Assembly: GCF_003014655.1 (NCBI RefSeq)
Contig: NZ_PYAT01000009.1
Span: forward strand, 62,001-126,000
Length of the DNA stretch: 64,000 nt
Source: Planomicrobium soli
GTDB lineage: Bacteria; Bacillota; Bacilli; Bacillales_A; Planococcaceae
Reading direction: 5' to 3'
Positions within the stretch are counted from its first letter, which is position 1; the number at the start of each line of letters is the position of its first letter. The position numbers were made by a program, and so were the translations under genes. A model generated the notes under the pieces. It made no database searches, was not told the origin of the DNA, and saw only the letters and a program-made list of their open reading frames with translations. Positions 53,248-61,166 of the stretch are shown here, piece by piece.

Positions 53248-54411
53248 ATGGAATTTTCAAACCGGTTACAACAATTACCTACTCAATTTTTTGCTTCTCT
53301 TGCCTCAAAAACAAATAATGCCATAGCGGAAGGCCGCGACATTATCAACTTAGGACAAGGGAATCCTGACCAGCCTACACCCGCTCATATCGTCAAAGCC
53401 ATGCAAGAAGCGGTGGCCGATCCAAAAAACCATAAATACTCGCCTTTTCGCGGCATTCCTGAATTGCGGAAAGCTGCCGCAGACTTTTATGAACGTGAGT
53501 ACGGCGTCCATATCGATCCCAATACGGAAGTGGCCATACTTGGGGGGACTAAAATCGGACTGGTAGAGCTGCCGCTCGCGTTAATGAATCCTGGTGACTT
53601 ACTGCTATTGCCTGACCCTGGATACCCTGATTATTTATCTGGCGCCCCTCTTGCGGACGTCGAATTTTCTTTAATGCCGCTAAAAGCTGCTAATGGCTTT
53701 TTGCCTGATTACAAAGAACTCGAGGAAACTGTTCTGCAACGGGCCAAATTGATGTATTTGAATTATCCGAACAACCCTACCGGCGGTGTGGCTTCTAAGG
53801 AATTTTTTGATGAAACAGCTGCTTTTGCAAAACAGCATGGCATTGGCGTCGTCCACGATTTTGCGTACGGAGCAATCGGCTTTGATGGACAAAAGCCCCC
53901 TAGCTTTCTTCAAACACAAGGAGCTAAAGAAGTAGGCATCGAAATGTATACATTATCTAAAACGTATAATATGGCTGGCTGGCGCATCGGCTTTGCTGTC
54001 GGCAATGCTAAGATGATCGAATCCTTGAATTTAATTCAAGACCATTTGTTTGCAGGGCTTTCCCCGGCCCTTCAAGTTGCCGCAGCTGCAGCTTTATCCG
54101 GAGATCAACAATGCGTTGATAGACTGGTTGAAACTTATGAGAAACGCCGGGAAGTCTTAATCGCTGAATGTGCTCGCATCGGCTGGGACATCAAAGCGCC
54201 TAAAGGCTCGTTCTTTGCCTGGCTCCCAATTCCTAAAGGCTTTACGAGCGTAGAATTCAGCAATTATTTAATGGACCATGCCGATATTTCCGTTGCCGCA
54301 GGAAGCGGTTTTGGCGCCAGCGGTGAAGGATATATCCGCGTTGGGCTTCTAGTAGACGAGTCCCGTATTGCTGAAGCGATTCAGCGCATCGAAAAGTTAA
54401 ACTTGTTTTGA
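53248..54411 (+). CDS. mtnE: MtnE-like methionine-salvage aminotransferase
   Basis: This 387-residue class I/II PLP aminotransferase starts MEFSNRLQQLPTQFFASL. INLGQGNPDQPTP follows, then NYPNNPTGGVA, the tyrosine in VVHDFAYGAIGFDG and the PLP lysine in YTLSKTYNMAGWRIG. The sequence matches what I recall of Bacillus MtnE closely along its length. MtnE converts 2-oxo-4-methylthiobutyrate to methionine, preferring glutamine as amino donor. GAGGGA precedes the ATG at 53248. It diverges from mtnU and ends at a strong terminator. Confidence 0.88.
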   Translation: MEFSNRLQQLPTQFFASLASKTNNAIAEGRDIINLGQGNPDQPTPAHIVKAMQEAVADPKNHKYSPFRGIPELRKAAADFYEREYGVHIDPNTEVAILGGTKIGLVELPLALMNPGDLLLLPDPGYPDYLSGAPLADVEFSLMPLKAANGFLPDYKELEETVLQRAKLMYLNYPNNPTGGVASKEFFDETAAFAKQHGIGVVHDFAYGAIGFDGQKPPSFLQTQGAKEVGIEMYTLSKTYNMAGWRIGFAVGNAKMIESLNLIQDHLFAGLSPALQVAAAAALSGDQQCVDRLVETYEKRREVLIAECARIGWDIKAPKGSFFAWLPIPKGFTSVEFSNYLMDHADISVAAGSGFGASGEGYIRVGLLVDESRIAEAIQRIEKLNLF

Positions 54412-54418
54412 TATGTAG

Positions 54419-54453
54419 AAAAAACTGCCTTTTAAGCAAAAGGCAGTTTTTTT
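54419..54453 (+). terminator. terminator after mtnE
   Basis: The 14-bp stem AAAAACTGCCTTTT/AAAAGGCAGTTTTT with a 4-base loop has A and T runs on both sides, so it may serve both directions with the signal peptidase gene. Confidence 0.88.
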
Positions 54454-54480
54454 GTGTACAAAACCTATAGATTTCTGGTT

Positions 54481-55014
54481 TTACTCGAGAAGACCGACAT
54501 GCTTTGAGGGAGCAATTCTAAATTTTACTTCCCCAATCACTGATCGTTCCAATATATAGCCGAAAACTCGTGAATCTATACTGTTCAAACGGTTATCCCC
54601 CAATACGTAGTAAGAACCGGAAGGAACTTGGAACTCCGGAAAGTCTTCGGTCAGCCGCAAGTAGCCTTTTTGTTTTGCTATCTCCATATTCTCTTTTAAG
54701 TAGGGTTCCTCTACTCGCTGCCCATTAAGAAAAAGTTGATCGTCTTTCATTCTTATACGATCACCCGGCGTCCCGATTACACGTTTAATGAGATTTTTTC
54801 CTTCCGGAGTCATAAAGACAACCAAATCAAAATTGGTTACATGGCTAATCTTAGTCAGAACCACTTTATCATCCGCTTCAATGGTCGGCATCATTGAATG
54901 GCCGTGCACTACTACCGGTTCAAACAGAAATTGCCTAGTGGCAACAACGATCAACGCTGTAAGAAATATGACTTTCATCCAATTAATCAGTAATTTCACC
55001 GGATCTCCGTACAA
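54481..55014 (-). CDS. sip: signal peptidase I
   Basis: This protein of about 177 residues is a type I signal peptidase with one N-terminal membrane helix. The catalytic serine is in VVVHGHSMMPT (about residue 40), and the general-base lysine in NLIKRVIGTPGD (about 77). The C-terminal box GDNRLNSIDSR is standard. It removes signal peptides from secreted preproteins outside the membrane. The start is chosen as TTG at 55014, six bases after GAGGGGG. A TTG nine codons earlier keeps the frame but has no ribosome site. Confidence 0.93.
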   Translation of the reverse strand: MYGDPVKLLINWMKVIFLTALIVVATRQFLFEPVVVHGHSMMPTIEADDKVVLTKISHVTNFDLVVFMTPEGKNLIKRVIGTPGDRIRMKDDQLFLNGQRVEEPYLKENMEIAKQKGYLRLTEDFPEFQVPSGSYYVLGDNRLNSIDSRVFGYILERSVIGEVKFRIAPSKHVGLLE

Positions 55015-55154
55015 AGGAAAGCCCCCTCTCCTGTTAAACAAAATTTCTTTTCTCTTATGTTACTACAGCTTTTCCTAGTGTGCACTTTAAGCTTTACTAT
55101 TCTCTCAGCTAGTTGTTACAATTATTAAAATATTAAAAAAGGAGTTCACTTTTT

Positions 55155-56057
55155 ATGAAAACTCTATCTACTCAAGATGTCATTTATGCATTTTCGCGTT
55201 TGAATGCTCCAGTAATGCATGTTCAACCGGGTGATACAGTCACTATCGAAACGTACGATTGTTTCAAAAACCAAATCTCTTCCGCCGATCAAGAAGTGGC
55301 GGCGATTGATTGGAACGAAATCAATCCGGCGACCGGACCGATTTTTATTGAAGGGGCTGCCTACGGCGATCTTTTGAAAGTTACAATTGATGATTTGGAA
55401 ATCGGTGACCAAGGCGTCATGGTAACCGGACCGGAACTCGGCGTCATGGGGCATCGCATGGAAAAGATGGAATCTAAAATCATACCAATCAAAGCAGGTA
55501 AAGCCATATTTAATGGCCAGTTGGAATTGCCGTTAAATCCAATGATTGGCGTTATCGGCGTCGCTCCTGAAGGAGAACCTGTTTCTTGCGGAACTCCTGG
55601 CGCTCATGGCGGCAATATGGATACGAAGCTTATCACTAAAGGCGCCACCTTGTATTTTCCTGTATTCGCAGAAGGGGCACTTTTTGCTTTAGGCGATTTC
55701 CATGCAGCAATGGGGGACGGTGAAATAAGTGTTTCAGGGATCGAAGTGCCAGGACGCGCAACCGTAACATTCGATGTTATCAAAGGCATACATTCAAAAT
55801 ACCCTGTCCTACAAAACTCTGAAGGGGTGGCATTGCTTGTTTCCGCAATGACGCTTGACGAAGCGGTAAAGATTGCCGTAGAAGAAATGATCGATCTTCT
55901 GCTTCCACACACTGATTTGACTGTCAGCGAAATCACGATGCTGATGAGTGCTGCTGGCGAGACACAAATCAGCCAAGTGGTTGACCCGCTCGTGACTGTC
56001 CGGTTTTTTGTACCGCAGCATGTACTCGACTCCCTCTCTATTAAATTGTTTCCATAG
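55155..56057 (+). CDS. acetamidase/formamidase family protein
   Basis: This 300-residue protein matches the FmdA/AmdA family, with METYDCF-like, NPATGPIFIEGAAYGDLLKVTI, MIGVIGVAPEGEPVSCGTPGAHGG and GDFHAAMGDGEIS segments; the acidic and histidine residues of the last two form the metal site in relatives. It hydrolyses short amides to ammonia and an acid. AAAGGAG precedes the ATG. A GNAT gene follows 11 bp downstream and is probably co-transcribed. Confidence 0.9.
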   Translation: MKTLSTQDVIYAFSRLNAPVMHVQPGDTVTIETYDCFKNQISSADQEVAAIDWNEINPATGPIFIEGAAYGDLLKVTIDDLEIGDQGVMVTGPELGVMGHRMEKMESKIIPIKAGKAIFNGQLELPLNPMIGVIGVAPEGEPVSCGTPGAHGGNMDTKLITKGATLYFPVFAEGALFALGDFHAAMGDGEISVSGIEVPGRATVTFDVIKGIHSKYPVLQNSEGVALLVSAMTLDEAVKIAVEEMIDLLLPHTDLTVSEITMLMSAAGETQISQVVDPLVTVRFFVPQHVLDSLSIKLFP

Positions 56058-56068
56058 GAGGAATTCTT

Positions 56069-56593
56069 GTGTTTAAGGGAGAAAAAATTTGCTTGACCGC
56101 TATGAAAGAAGAAGATTTGCCTATCTACCGCATATGGAACAGCGAAATGGGGTTTGGACGCAATTACAATTCCAGCCCGATCCGCGAAGTTTCTGAAAAA
56201 CAGGCGGAACAATGGTTTCGCCAAGATTCCGAACGTGACTTCCGGTTTTCCATCCGCCCGGTTAAACTGGACACTTTTCTTGGAGTATGCGCAATTGAGG
56301 ATATTCAATGGACTCATCGGGTCGGCTGGATTTCCATCGCCCTTGCAACCGATTATCAAGGTAAAGGCTATGGCACAGAGGCGATGCAGATTTTATTGAA
56401 CTATGCCTGGAATGAACTTAACCTTCACCGTATCCAGCTTACTGTCTTTGAATACAACAAACCGGCGATTGCCATGTATGAAAAATTAGGGTTCCAAAAA
56501 GAAGGTGTATATCGGGAATTTTTGCAGCGGGATGGAAGACGTTTCGATATGTATCTCTATGGCCTACTAACGTCAGAATCATCCGACTTTTGA
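56069..56593 (+). CDS. RimJ/RimL-type GNAT acetyltransferase
   Basis: This 174-residue protein has the acetyl-CoA motif in ISIALATDYQGKGYGTEAMQILL and the ending LTVFEYNKPAIAMYEKLGFQKEGVYRE typical of RimJ/RimL enzymes. The target could be a protein N-terminus, an amino sugar or a polyamine. The GTG start at 56069 has AGGAGG 7 bases upstream. Confidence 0.88.
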   Translation: MFKGEKICLTAMKEEDLPIYRIWNSEMGFGRNYNSSPIREVSEKQAEQWFRQDSERDFRFSIRPVKLDTFLGVCAIEDIQWTHRVGWISIALATDYQGKGYGTEAMQILLNYAWNELNLHRIQLTVFEYNKPAIAMYEKLGFQKEGVYREFLQRDGRRFDMYLYGLLTSESSDF

Positions 56594-56644
56594 GTGAAGC
56601 TCAATTTTATGTTACACTCAAGAAAAAATTGTAGGTGATTATAA

Positions 56645-57667
56645 ATGGTAGGAAGAAACGACCCATGCCCATGCGGCAGCGGCAAAAAATATAAGAAATG
56701 CCACGGCAACGTGCAAGCGGTATCCATTAATGATTTGGTAAATGACGAACTTTTCAAAGTCCGTCAGTTATTTTTCTCGGAAAATCCGAACCAGCAGCAG
56801 CTAGCGAGCTTCCGCGAACTTCAGCAAGAATGGCAGCCACGCTTGATGCAATCAATGGCTGAAAACGATGCGCAAGCATTTGTGATCGAGAATTTCTTGT
56901 TCATGAAAAAACCGGAACTTTGGCAGGAATTTTTAGTGAAGCAGATTGAACTGGCTCAACGCCCAATCACGAAAGATGTTTTAGCAAACTGGAAAAATGT
57001 TAAGTTCTTCCTTGGCCAATTGGTCAAAGGCGATTTGGAAAAAGCCACATTGAAAGACGCTTTTTCCGGTAATGAATATACAATGACTGACCAGCCGCCA
57101 ACGGATATGGAAAATGGCCAAGGCCTTCTTGCAATCATGCTTCCTGATTCCCGTGTTGGTACTGATGGCGTCTTATTCTTAAACGGTTATTTGACAGTTG
57201 TCGGCGAATTCGCTCCGTTCTTTGAGCAATTGCAAGCAAAAATGGCAGAAGCTGATGCAACTGACGGTGAACGCTATTTGAAGGATAACTATTTGACTGT
57301 TGTTGAACAAATCGTCAAGTACTCTACAGGCACTGTAGAAAAGCACATTCAACTGTCTCCCGAACACGATAATGTGATGGTTGAACTGGCAAAACATATC
57401 GAAACTGCTAACTTTGATGAAGAAACTGTGGAAAACGTCACAAGTATTATGAACAGCTATCTTACTAGCCAACAACCTGCTGTCCAAAAACCAGAAGCTC
57501 TTGTAGCGGGGTATTGGAGATTCTTGCAGGATCATGAGCTTATCAACGGACCTATGTTGACTTCAAAAGATTTAAGCGAAAAATTTGGTGTTGCAACCAG
57601 CACAATTTTGAAGCGTTCAAAAGAATTCAATTCTTATTTTGAAGAGTTGTTAGTAAAAAATAGTTAA
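56645..57667 (+). CDS. SEC-C zinc-motif protein with C-terminal HTH
   Basis: This 340-residue protein begins with the SEC-C zinc motif [19 protein letters not shown] (residues 4-22), as at the end of SecA, here N-terminal. A mostly helical middle follows, and the last 45 residues ([20 protein letters not shown]) look like a helix-turn-helix. It could link DNA binding to a SEC-C protein or ribosome contact, but function is unknown. The gene directly precedes a DnaA-box cluster. Confidence 0.8.
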   Translation: MVGRNDPCPCGSGKKYKKCHGNVQAVSINDLVNDELFKVRQLFFSENPNQQQLASFRELQQEWQPRLMQSMAENDAQAFVIENFLFMKKPELWQEFLVKQIELAQRPITKDVLANWKNVKFFLGQLVKGDLEKATLKDAFSGNEYTMTDQPPTDMENGQGLLAIMLPDSRVGTDGVLFLNGYLTVVGEFAPFFEQLQAKMAEADATDGERYLKDNYLTVVEQIVKYSTGTVEKHIQLSPEHDNVMVELAKHIETANFDEETVENVTSIMNSYLTSQQPAVQKPEALVAGYWRFLQDHELINGPMLTSKDLSEKFGVATSTILKRSKEFNSYFEELLVKNS

Positions 57668-57668
57668 T

Positions 57669-57702
57669 AATAAGACGAATCCATTGGATTCGTCTTTTTT
57701 TA
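57669..57702 (+). terminator. terminator after the SEC-C gene
   Basis: AAGACGAATCC/GGATTCGTCTT around ATT is followed by seven T. Confidence 0.88.
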
Positions 57703-57707
57703 TCAAG

Positions 57708-57848
57708 TTATCCACTTTTTTGAAAAAAAAAGCATCTTAAAGAATATTTATCAACATTCCCAAAAAGTTGTCCAGTAATTGTGTGGACAATTTAGAAAAA
57801 ACTCAATTATTACCTTGTGGATAAGTAAATATTTTCAACTTATCCACA
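57708..57848. promoter_or_regulatory. DnaA-box cluster
   Basis: Six sites lie within 141 bp. They are TTATCCACT (57708), TTATCAACA (57748), TTGTCCAGT (57768), the complement of TTGTCCACA (57782), and two perfect boxes: the complement of TTATCCACA (57816) and TTATCCACA (57840). The last two form an inverted repeat with 11-bp arms (TGTGGATAAGT/ACTTATCCACA), and the middle two another. An AT-rich stretch lies between the first two. No dnaA or dnaN gene is near, so it resembles the DnaA-binding clusters found away from oriC in Bacillus. Confidence 0.75.
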
Positions 57849-57866
57849 TGGATAGGAGGCGGAAAA

Positions 57867-58370
57867 ATGTTCGAAATCACTTGGGACAGTTTTGTACGTA
57901 TTGTAACGGTTGGAACATTGGCATATATCGGGCTTATTCTCTTCCTGCGCATTTCAGGAAAGCGGACTTTGTCGAAGTTGAATGCTTTTGACTTGGTGGT
58001 GACTGTTGCTTTAGGTTCTACCCTTTCAACTGTTTTATTGGACAGCAGCCTAACACTGTTTGAAGGTTTGACCGCTTTTGCCCTGCTTCTTGTGCTTCAG
58101 TACCTCATTTCTTTTGGTTCAATTCATTGGGGATGGTTCAACAAACTGATCAAATCAGAACCGAAATTGCTCTATCTAAATGGGGAATTTTTACGCAGTG
58201 CCATGAAAAAAGAAAGAATGACGGAAATTGAGATTCTCCAGGCTATCCGTTCTTCAGGTTCAGGCTCTACGTCAGAAGCCACAGCTGTCGTATTAGAAAC
58301 TGACGGCAGTTTGTCGGTTATAAGCAGCGAGCCTAAAGATGCAATGCAAAATGTCAAAACACAAAAATAA
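57867..58370 (+). CDS. DUF421 (YetF-like) membrane protein
   Basis: This 167-residue protein has three N-terminal helices (LILFLRISGKRTLSKLNAFDLVVTVALGS-type region) and the conserved cytoplasmic part with SEPKLLYLNGEFLRSAMKKERMTEIE, ending EATAVVLETDGSLSV. DUF421 function is unclear; some members are needed for germination or stress. AGGAGGCGG precedes the ATG, 18 bp after the last DnaA box, so DnaA binding could influence its expression. Confidence 0.88.
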   Translation: MFEITWDSFVRIVTVGTLAYIGLILFLRISGKRTLSKLNAFDLVVTVALGSTLSTVLLDSSLTLFEGLTAFALLLVLQYLISFGSIHWGWFNKLIKSEPKLLYLNGEFLRSAMKKERMTEIEILQAIRSSGSGSTSEATAVVLETDGSLSVISSEPKDAMQNVKTQK

Positions 58371-58410
58371 AAACAGTGTTCCGGAATTTTTCGGAACACT
58401 GTTTTTATTG
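58366..58410. terminator. bidirectional terminator between DUF421 and thioesterase genes
   Basis: The 15-bp perfect stem AAAAACAGTGTTCCG/CGGAACACTGTTTTT with an 8-base loop. Confidence 0.9.
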
Positions 58411-58411
58411 G

Positions 58412-58891
58412 TTACATTTTAGGCGTTTTCACCCGATTTTTCCGATATGCCCGGCGCGCTGGAGCTGTTTCAAAAAACATTTTTTCTCCTTCCGACTCCG
58501 GCAAGACAGGCGGCACCGGGGTCGGCTTCCCATCTTCCCCCATCGCTACCATAGTCAGAAACGATTCTGTCGTCAGCTTTTCTACACCGGTCTGCAGGTT
58601 TTTCGATTTTACCCGCACATATACTTCCATTGATGTGCGTCCAGTTGATGTAACATTTGCTTCAAGTTCGAGAACATCCCCGACACGCGCTGAAGATAAA
58701 AAATCAACTGAATCGATCGATGCGGTGACCACCACTTGCTGGTGGGCATGCTTCATCGCTGTAATGGCCGCAATTTCGTCAATATACGCCAATACTTTCC
58801 CTCCAAAGATAGAGTCCATGTGGTTTGTATCCGGCGGCAAAACTAATTTTGTTTGTATTGTACGCGATTCTCTCATCGGAATTGCTTCCAT
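58412..58891 (-). CDS. acyl-CoA thioesterase (hotdog fold, YkhA-like)
   Basis: This 159-residue single hotdog-domain protein has the family motifs LPPDTNHMDSIFGGKVLAYID and the later SVDFLSSARVGDVLELEANV, with the acid in GGKVLAYIDEIAA typical of YciA/YkhA thioesterases. It hydrolyses acyl-CoA. The ATG at 58891 has AAGGAGAGGAG upstream; earlier in-frame starts overlap that site. Confidence 0.9.
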   Translation of the reverse strand: MEAIPMRESRTIQTKLVLPPDTNHMDSIFGGKVLAYIDEIAAITAMKHAHQQVVVTASIDSVDFLSSARVGDVLELEANVTSTGRTSMEVYVRVKSKNLQTGVEKLTTESFLTMVAMGEDGKPTPVPPVLPESEGEKMFFETAPARRAYRKNRVKTPKM

Positions 58892-58978
58892 TCTATCACT
58901 CCTCTCCTTAATGCTAACGCGTCTTTGGTAAAACGGCAAATTCTCCTTATGGTATATTGATATTCAAGGAGGGTTTTT

Positions 58979-59785
58979 ATGACAGAATTATTGCGTATTT
59001 TAAATACACCCGAATTCCAATCAAAAGATTCATTAAAACAACAACTTGAGCAACTAGGGATAAAAGCCGGCGACTCAGTCATCGTCCATTCTTCTTTAAA
59101 GGCCATGGGCTGGATTGCAGGAGGTCCGCAAGCAGTTGTCGAAGCACTGATTGATACTGTGACCGAAGAAGGAACTATCGTCATGCCTTCCCAATCAGCG
59201 GATAATTCCGATCCTCGCTACTGGATGGAACCGCCAATTCCTGAAAACTGGCATCAGCCGCTCCGGGATACATTGCCAGCATACGATCCACATTTAACCG
59301 GATTAAGAGGCATGGGTAAAATCGCCGAGTGTTTCCATCGGCATCCGCTAACGATACGCAGCCCGCATCCGGCGCACTCATTTATGGCTTGGGGCAAAAA
59401 TGCTGAAGAATGGATGAGCGAACATCCTCTTGAAGATTCGTTTGGCAGAGACTCGCCACTTGGCAAGATGATCAAAAGCGATGTAAAAATCATGCTGATC
59501 GGAGTCGGATTTGATTCATGCACGGCTCTTCATTTAGCTGAATTTTTACAAGAGAATCGGAAAACCTCTCCTCAAGGCGCCGCAGTCCTTAAACACGGAA
59601 AACGCGTCTGGCAGACTTTTAATAGTGTAGATACGGATTCAGATCGGTTTCCAGAACTCGTTAAAGATTATCCAGGTCCGGTTTCTACTGGAAAACTCGG
59701 GCAAGCAGAAGTTAAAATTACAGCTATGCGGCCTTTGATTGAATTCGGTATTGACTGGCTGAAAAAACACTCTATTACACCGTAA
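58979..59785 (+). CDS. AAC(3)-family N-acetyltransferase
   Basis: This 268-residue protein matches the aminoglycoside 3-N-acetyltransferase fold family (YokD-like). It has VIVHSSLKAMGWIAGGPQAVV, GTIVMPSQSADNSDPRYW, the region HPAHSFMAWG and VGFDSCTALHLAE. Chromosomal members may acetylate aminoglycosides or other amino sugars; resistance cannot be assumed. AAGGAGG precedes the ATG. Its last codons (Ile-Thr-Pro-stop) lie in a perfect inverted repeat shared with the convergent fic gene. Confidence 0.88.
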   Translation: MTELLRILNTPEFQSKDSLKQQLEQLGIKAGDSVIVHSSLKAMGWIAGGPQAVVEALIDTVTEEGTIVMPSQSADNSDPRYWMEPPIPENWHQPLRDTLPAYDPHLTGLRGMGKIAECFHRHPLTIRSPHPAHSFMAWGKNAEEWMSEHPLEDSFGRDSPLGKMIKSDVKIMLIGVGFDSCTALHLAEFLQENRKTSPQGAAVLKHGKRVWQTFNSVDTDSDRFPELVKDYPGPVSTGKLGQAEVKITAMRPLIEFGIDWLKKHSITP

Positions 59786-59825
59786 AAAGCCGGCTCATGA
59801 AAGAGCCGGCTTTTTACGGTGTAAT
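59774..59825. terminator. perfect 23-bp inverted-repeat terminator covering both stop codons
   Basis: The arms 59774-59796 and 59803-59825 pair exactly around the 6-base loop ATGAAA, with runs of A and T within. The left arm carries the last codons and stop of the acetyltransferase gene. The right arm carries those of fic on the opposite strand; both proteins end Ile-Thr-Pro. Confidence 0.92.
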
Positions 59826-60404
59826 TATTTCAGTCAATAATTTTTCTAATCGGTTGTTGTTTAAATTAAAAGAATCCACGAATGCGTTTATAATTTCAGC
59901 TGGTTCAGGAACTTTTTCCCAACTTAATTGATAACCAGCATTGAACAGCAACTGCCGGGCAAATTCCCTCAATGTACGCCCGTTTCCCTCTCGAAAAGGA
60001 TGAAGTGCGTTCAATTCGGCTAAAAAATAGGCAAGCCGTGGAATCAACTGCTCATGGGACAAACCCTTCAAATAATTTTCTTCTGCCAATTCATCAAAGA
60101 TTTTGTTTAGTTGGGATTCAATAAAATCAGGATGCGCAAAAGATGAAGATCCCTTGGATATCATTTCTTTTCGCAACTCACCAGCAAATGGATACACATC
60201 TTTTAAAATACCGTGATGAATCGCCAGAAATGCCTCTTTGTCCAAAGGATTTTGAGGTTTTTGAATCTGCATTTCAGACAAACGGAAAAGCGTATATACC
60301 TTTTCAATTTCTTTCAATGTGTTTTCGTCTCTTACATCGAAAACATTGATCAAGACGTCTGTGTCTGGATAACAATACATCGAAGTATGCCGATATTTAG
60401 ACAT
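59814..60404 (-). CDS. fic: Fic-domain AMP-transferase toxin (class I)
   Basis: This 196-residue protein has the Fic core motif HPFREGNGRTLR at residues 135-146, with the catalytic histidine and the P-loop-like GNGR, and the flap region near SKGSSSFA. It should transfer AMP from ATP to a hydroxyl on a target protein; for VbhT-like toxins the known targets are type II topoisomerases. There is no built-in inhibitory helix, which agrees with a separate antitoxin gene upstream that overlaps it by 8 bp. Confidence 0.92.
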   Translation of the reverse strand: MSKYRHTSMYCYPDTDVLINVFDVRDENTLKEIEKVYTLFRLSEMQIQKPQNPLDKEAFLAIHHGILKDVYPFAGELRKEMISKGSSSFAHPDFIESQLNKIFDELAEENYLKGLSHEQLIPRLAYFLAELNALHPFREGNGRTLREFARQLLFNAGYQLSWEKVPEPAEIINAFVDSFNLNNNRLEKLLTEIITP

Positions 60405-60582
60405 TGAATTTCAATTTAATGGCCTGATGGAATTGAGCTTCCGTTTGTTCACCAGTCAATACCGATAGAACAAATTTCTGATCCTCATTTGTCACATCAA
60501 ATCCCTCAGTGATAAGAGAATGTGACGCATAGGAAAGTGCATGAGTAGCTTGTTCTTGGGAAATCCCGTTGGCTAATTTCAT
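60397..60582 (-). CDS. VbhA-like Fic antitoxin
   Basis: This 61-residue helical protein has the Fic inhibitory motif (S/T)xxxE(G/N) as SLITEG at residues 22-27; the glutamate enters the Fic active site and blocks ATP binding in VbhA. The rest (TNEDQKFVLSVLTGEQT) is typical of the family. It overlaps fic by 8 bp and precedes it, the normal antitoxin-toxin order. The ATG at 60582 is about 11 bases after AAAGGTGG. Confidence 0.88.
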   Translation of the reverse strand: MKLANGISQEQATHALSYASHSLITEGFDVTNEDQKFVLSVLTGEQTEAQFHQAIKLKFNV

Positions 60583-60750
60583 CGTTTTTACGACCACCTT
60601 TCATTCTATTATTATAGCATTTTTCTATCGTTTTTCCCATCAGAAACCGTGATTTTGCAGGGTTAGCTGCTGTTTCTCACTAAAAAAATCAGAAAGAGAA
60701 AGAAAGATTCAAACACTTTCCATTTCTATTCGAAAAGAGATTCGCCACAC

Positions 60751-60782
60751 AAAAAAACCGGATGCAAGTGCATCCGGTTTTC
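60751..60782 (-). terminator. terminator after the ALDH-DUF779 operon
   Basis: The 12-bp stem AAACCGGATGCA/TGCATCCGGTTT with a 2-base centre and T run on the minus strand. Confidence 0.88.
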
Positions 60783-61145
60783 TTAAACTTGCTGTTGCAA
60801 TTCTTTCGTTTCTTCTGCAGTGAAAGCGCGTGACCTCGTTAAAAAGCGTTTGCCTTCTACACCTTCAAGCGAGAACATGCCGCCGCGCCCGTCTACCACA
60901 TCAATGATTAATTGCGTATGGCTCCAGTAGTCGAATTGGTTTTTATGCATGTAGAATTTGCAGCCGCCGATTTCACCGAGCAGCACATCTTGATCCCCCA
61001 GAAAAAGGTCCCCTTCTGGATAGCACATTGGAGAACTCCCATCACAACAACCTCCCGACTGATGAAACATAAGCGGTCCGTGCTTGCCTTTTAATAGGTC
61101 AATCAATTCCAGCGCTGATTCTGTTGCCGTAACGCGTTCGACCAT
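60783..61145 (-). CDS. DUF779 protein
   Basis: This 120-residue protein matches DUF779, with HGPLMFHQSGGCCDGSSPMC near residues 25-44 (three cysteines), YWSHTQLIIDVVDGRGG and FSLEGVEGKRFLTRSR. These proteins nearly always sit beside an aldehyde or alcohol dehydrogenase gene and may handle metal or assist it; no reaction is known. It follows the aldehyde dehydrogenase gene by 21 bp. Confidence 0.9.
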   Translation of the reverse strand: MVERVTATESALELIDLLKGKHGPLMFHQSGGCCDGSSPMCYPEGDLFLGDQDVLLGEIGGCKFYMHKNQFDYWSHTQLIIDVVDGRGGMFSLEGVEGKRFLTRSRAFTAEETKELQQQV

Positions 61146-61166
61146 TGCCTTCACCTTCTTTCTAAA

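Noticed and set aside
55604..56359. 251-codon minus-strand open frame opposite the amidase and GNAT genes
   Set aside because: Both plus-strand genes have clear family motifs; the antisense frame is low-complexity Ser/Thr-rich and lacks a ribosome site.
57708..57848. Chromosomal origin of replication
   Set aside because: DnaA boxes are present but there is no dnaA, dnaN, rpmH or gyrB gene nearby, and the flanking genes are not origin genes.
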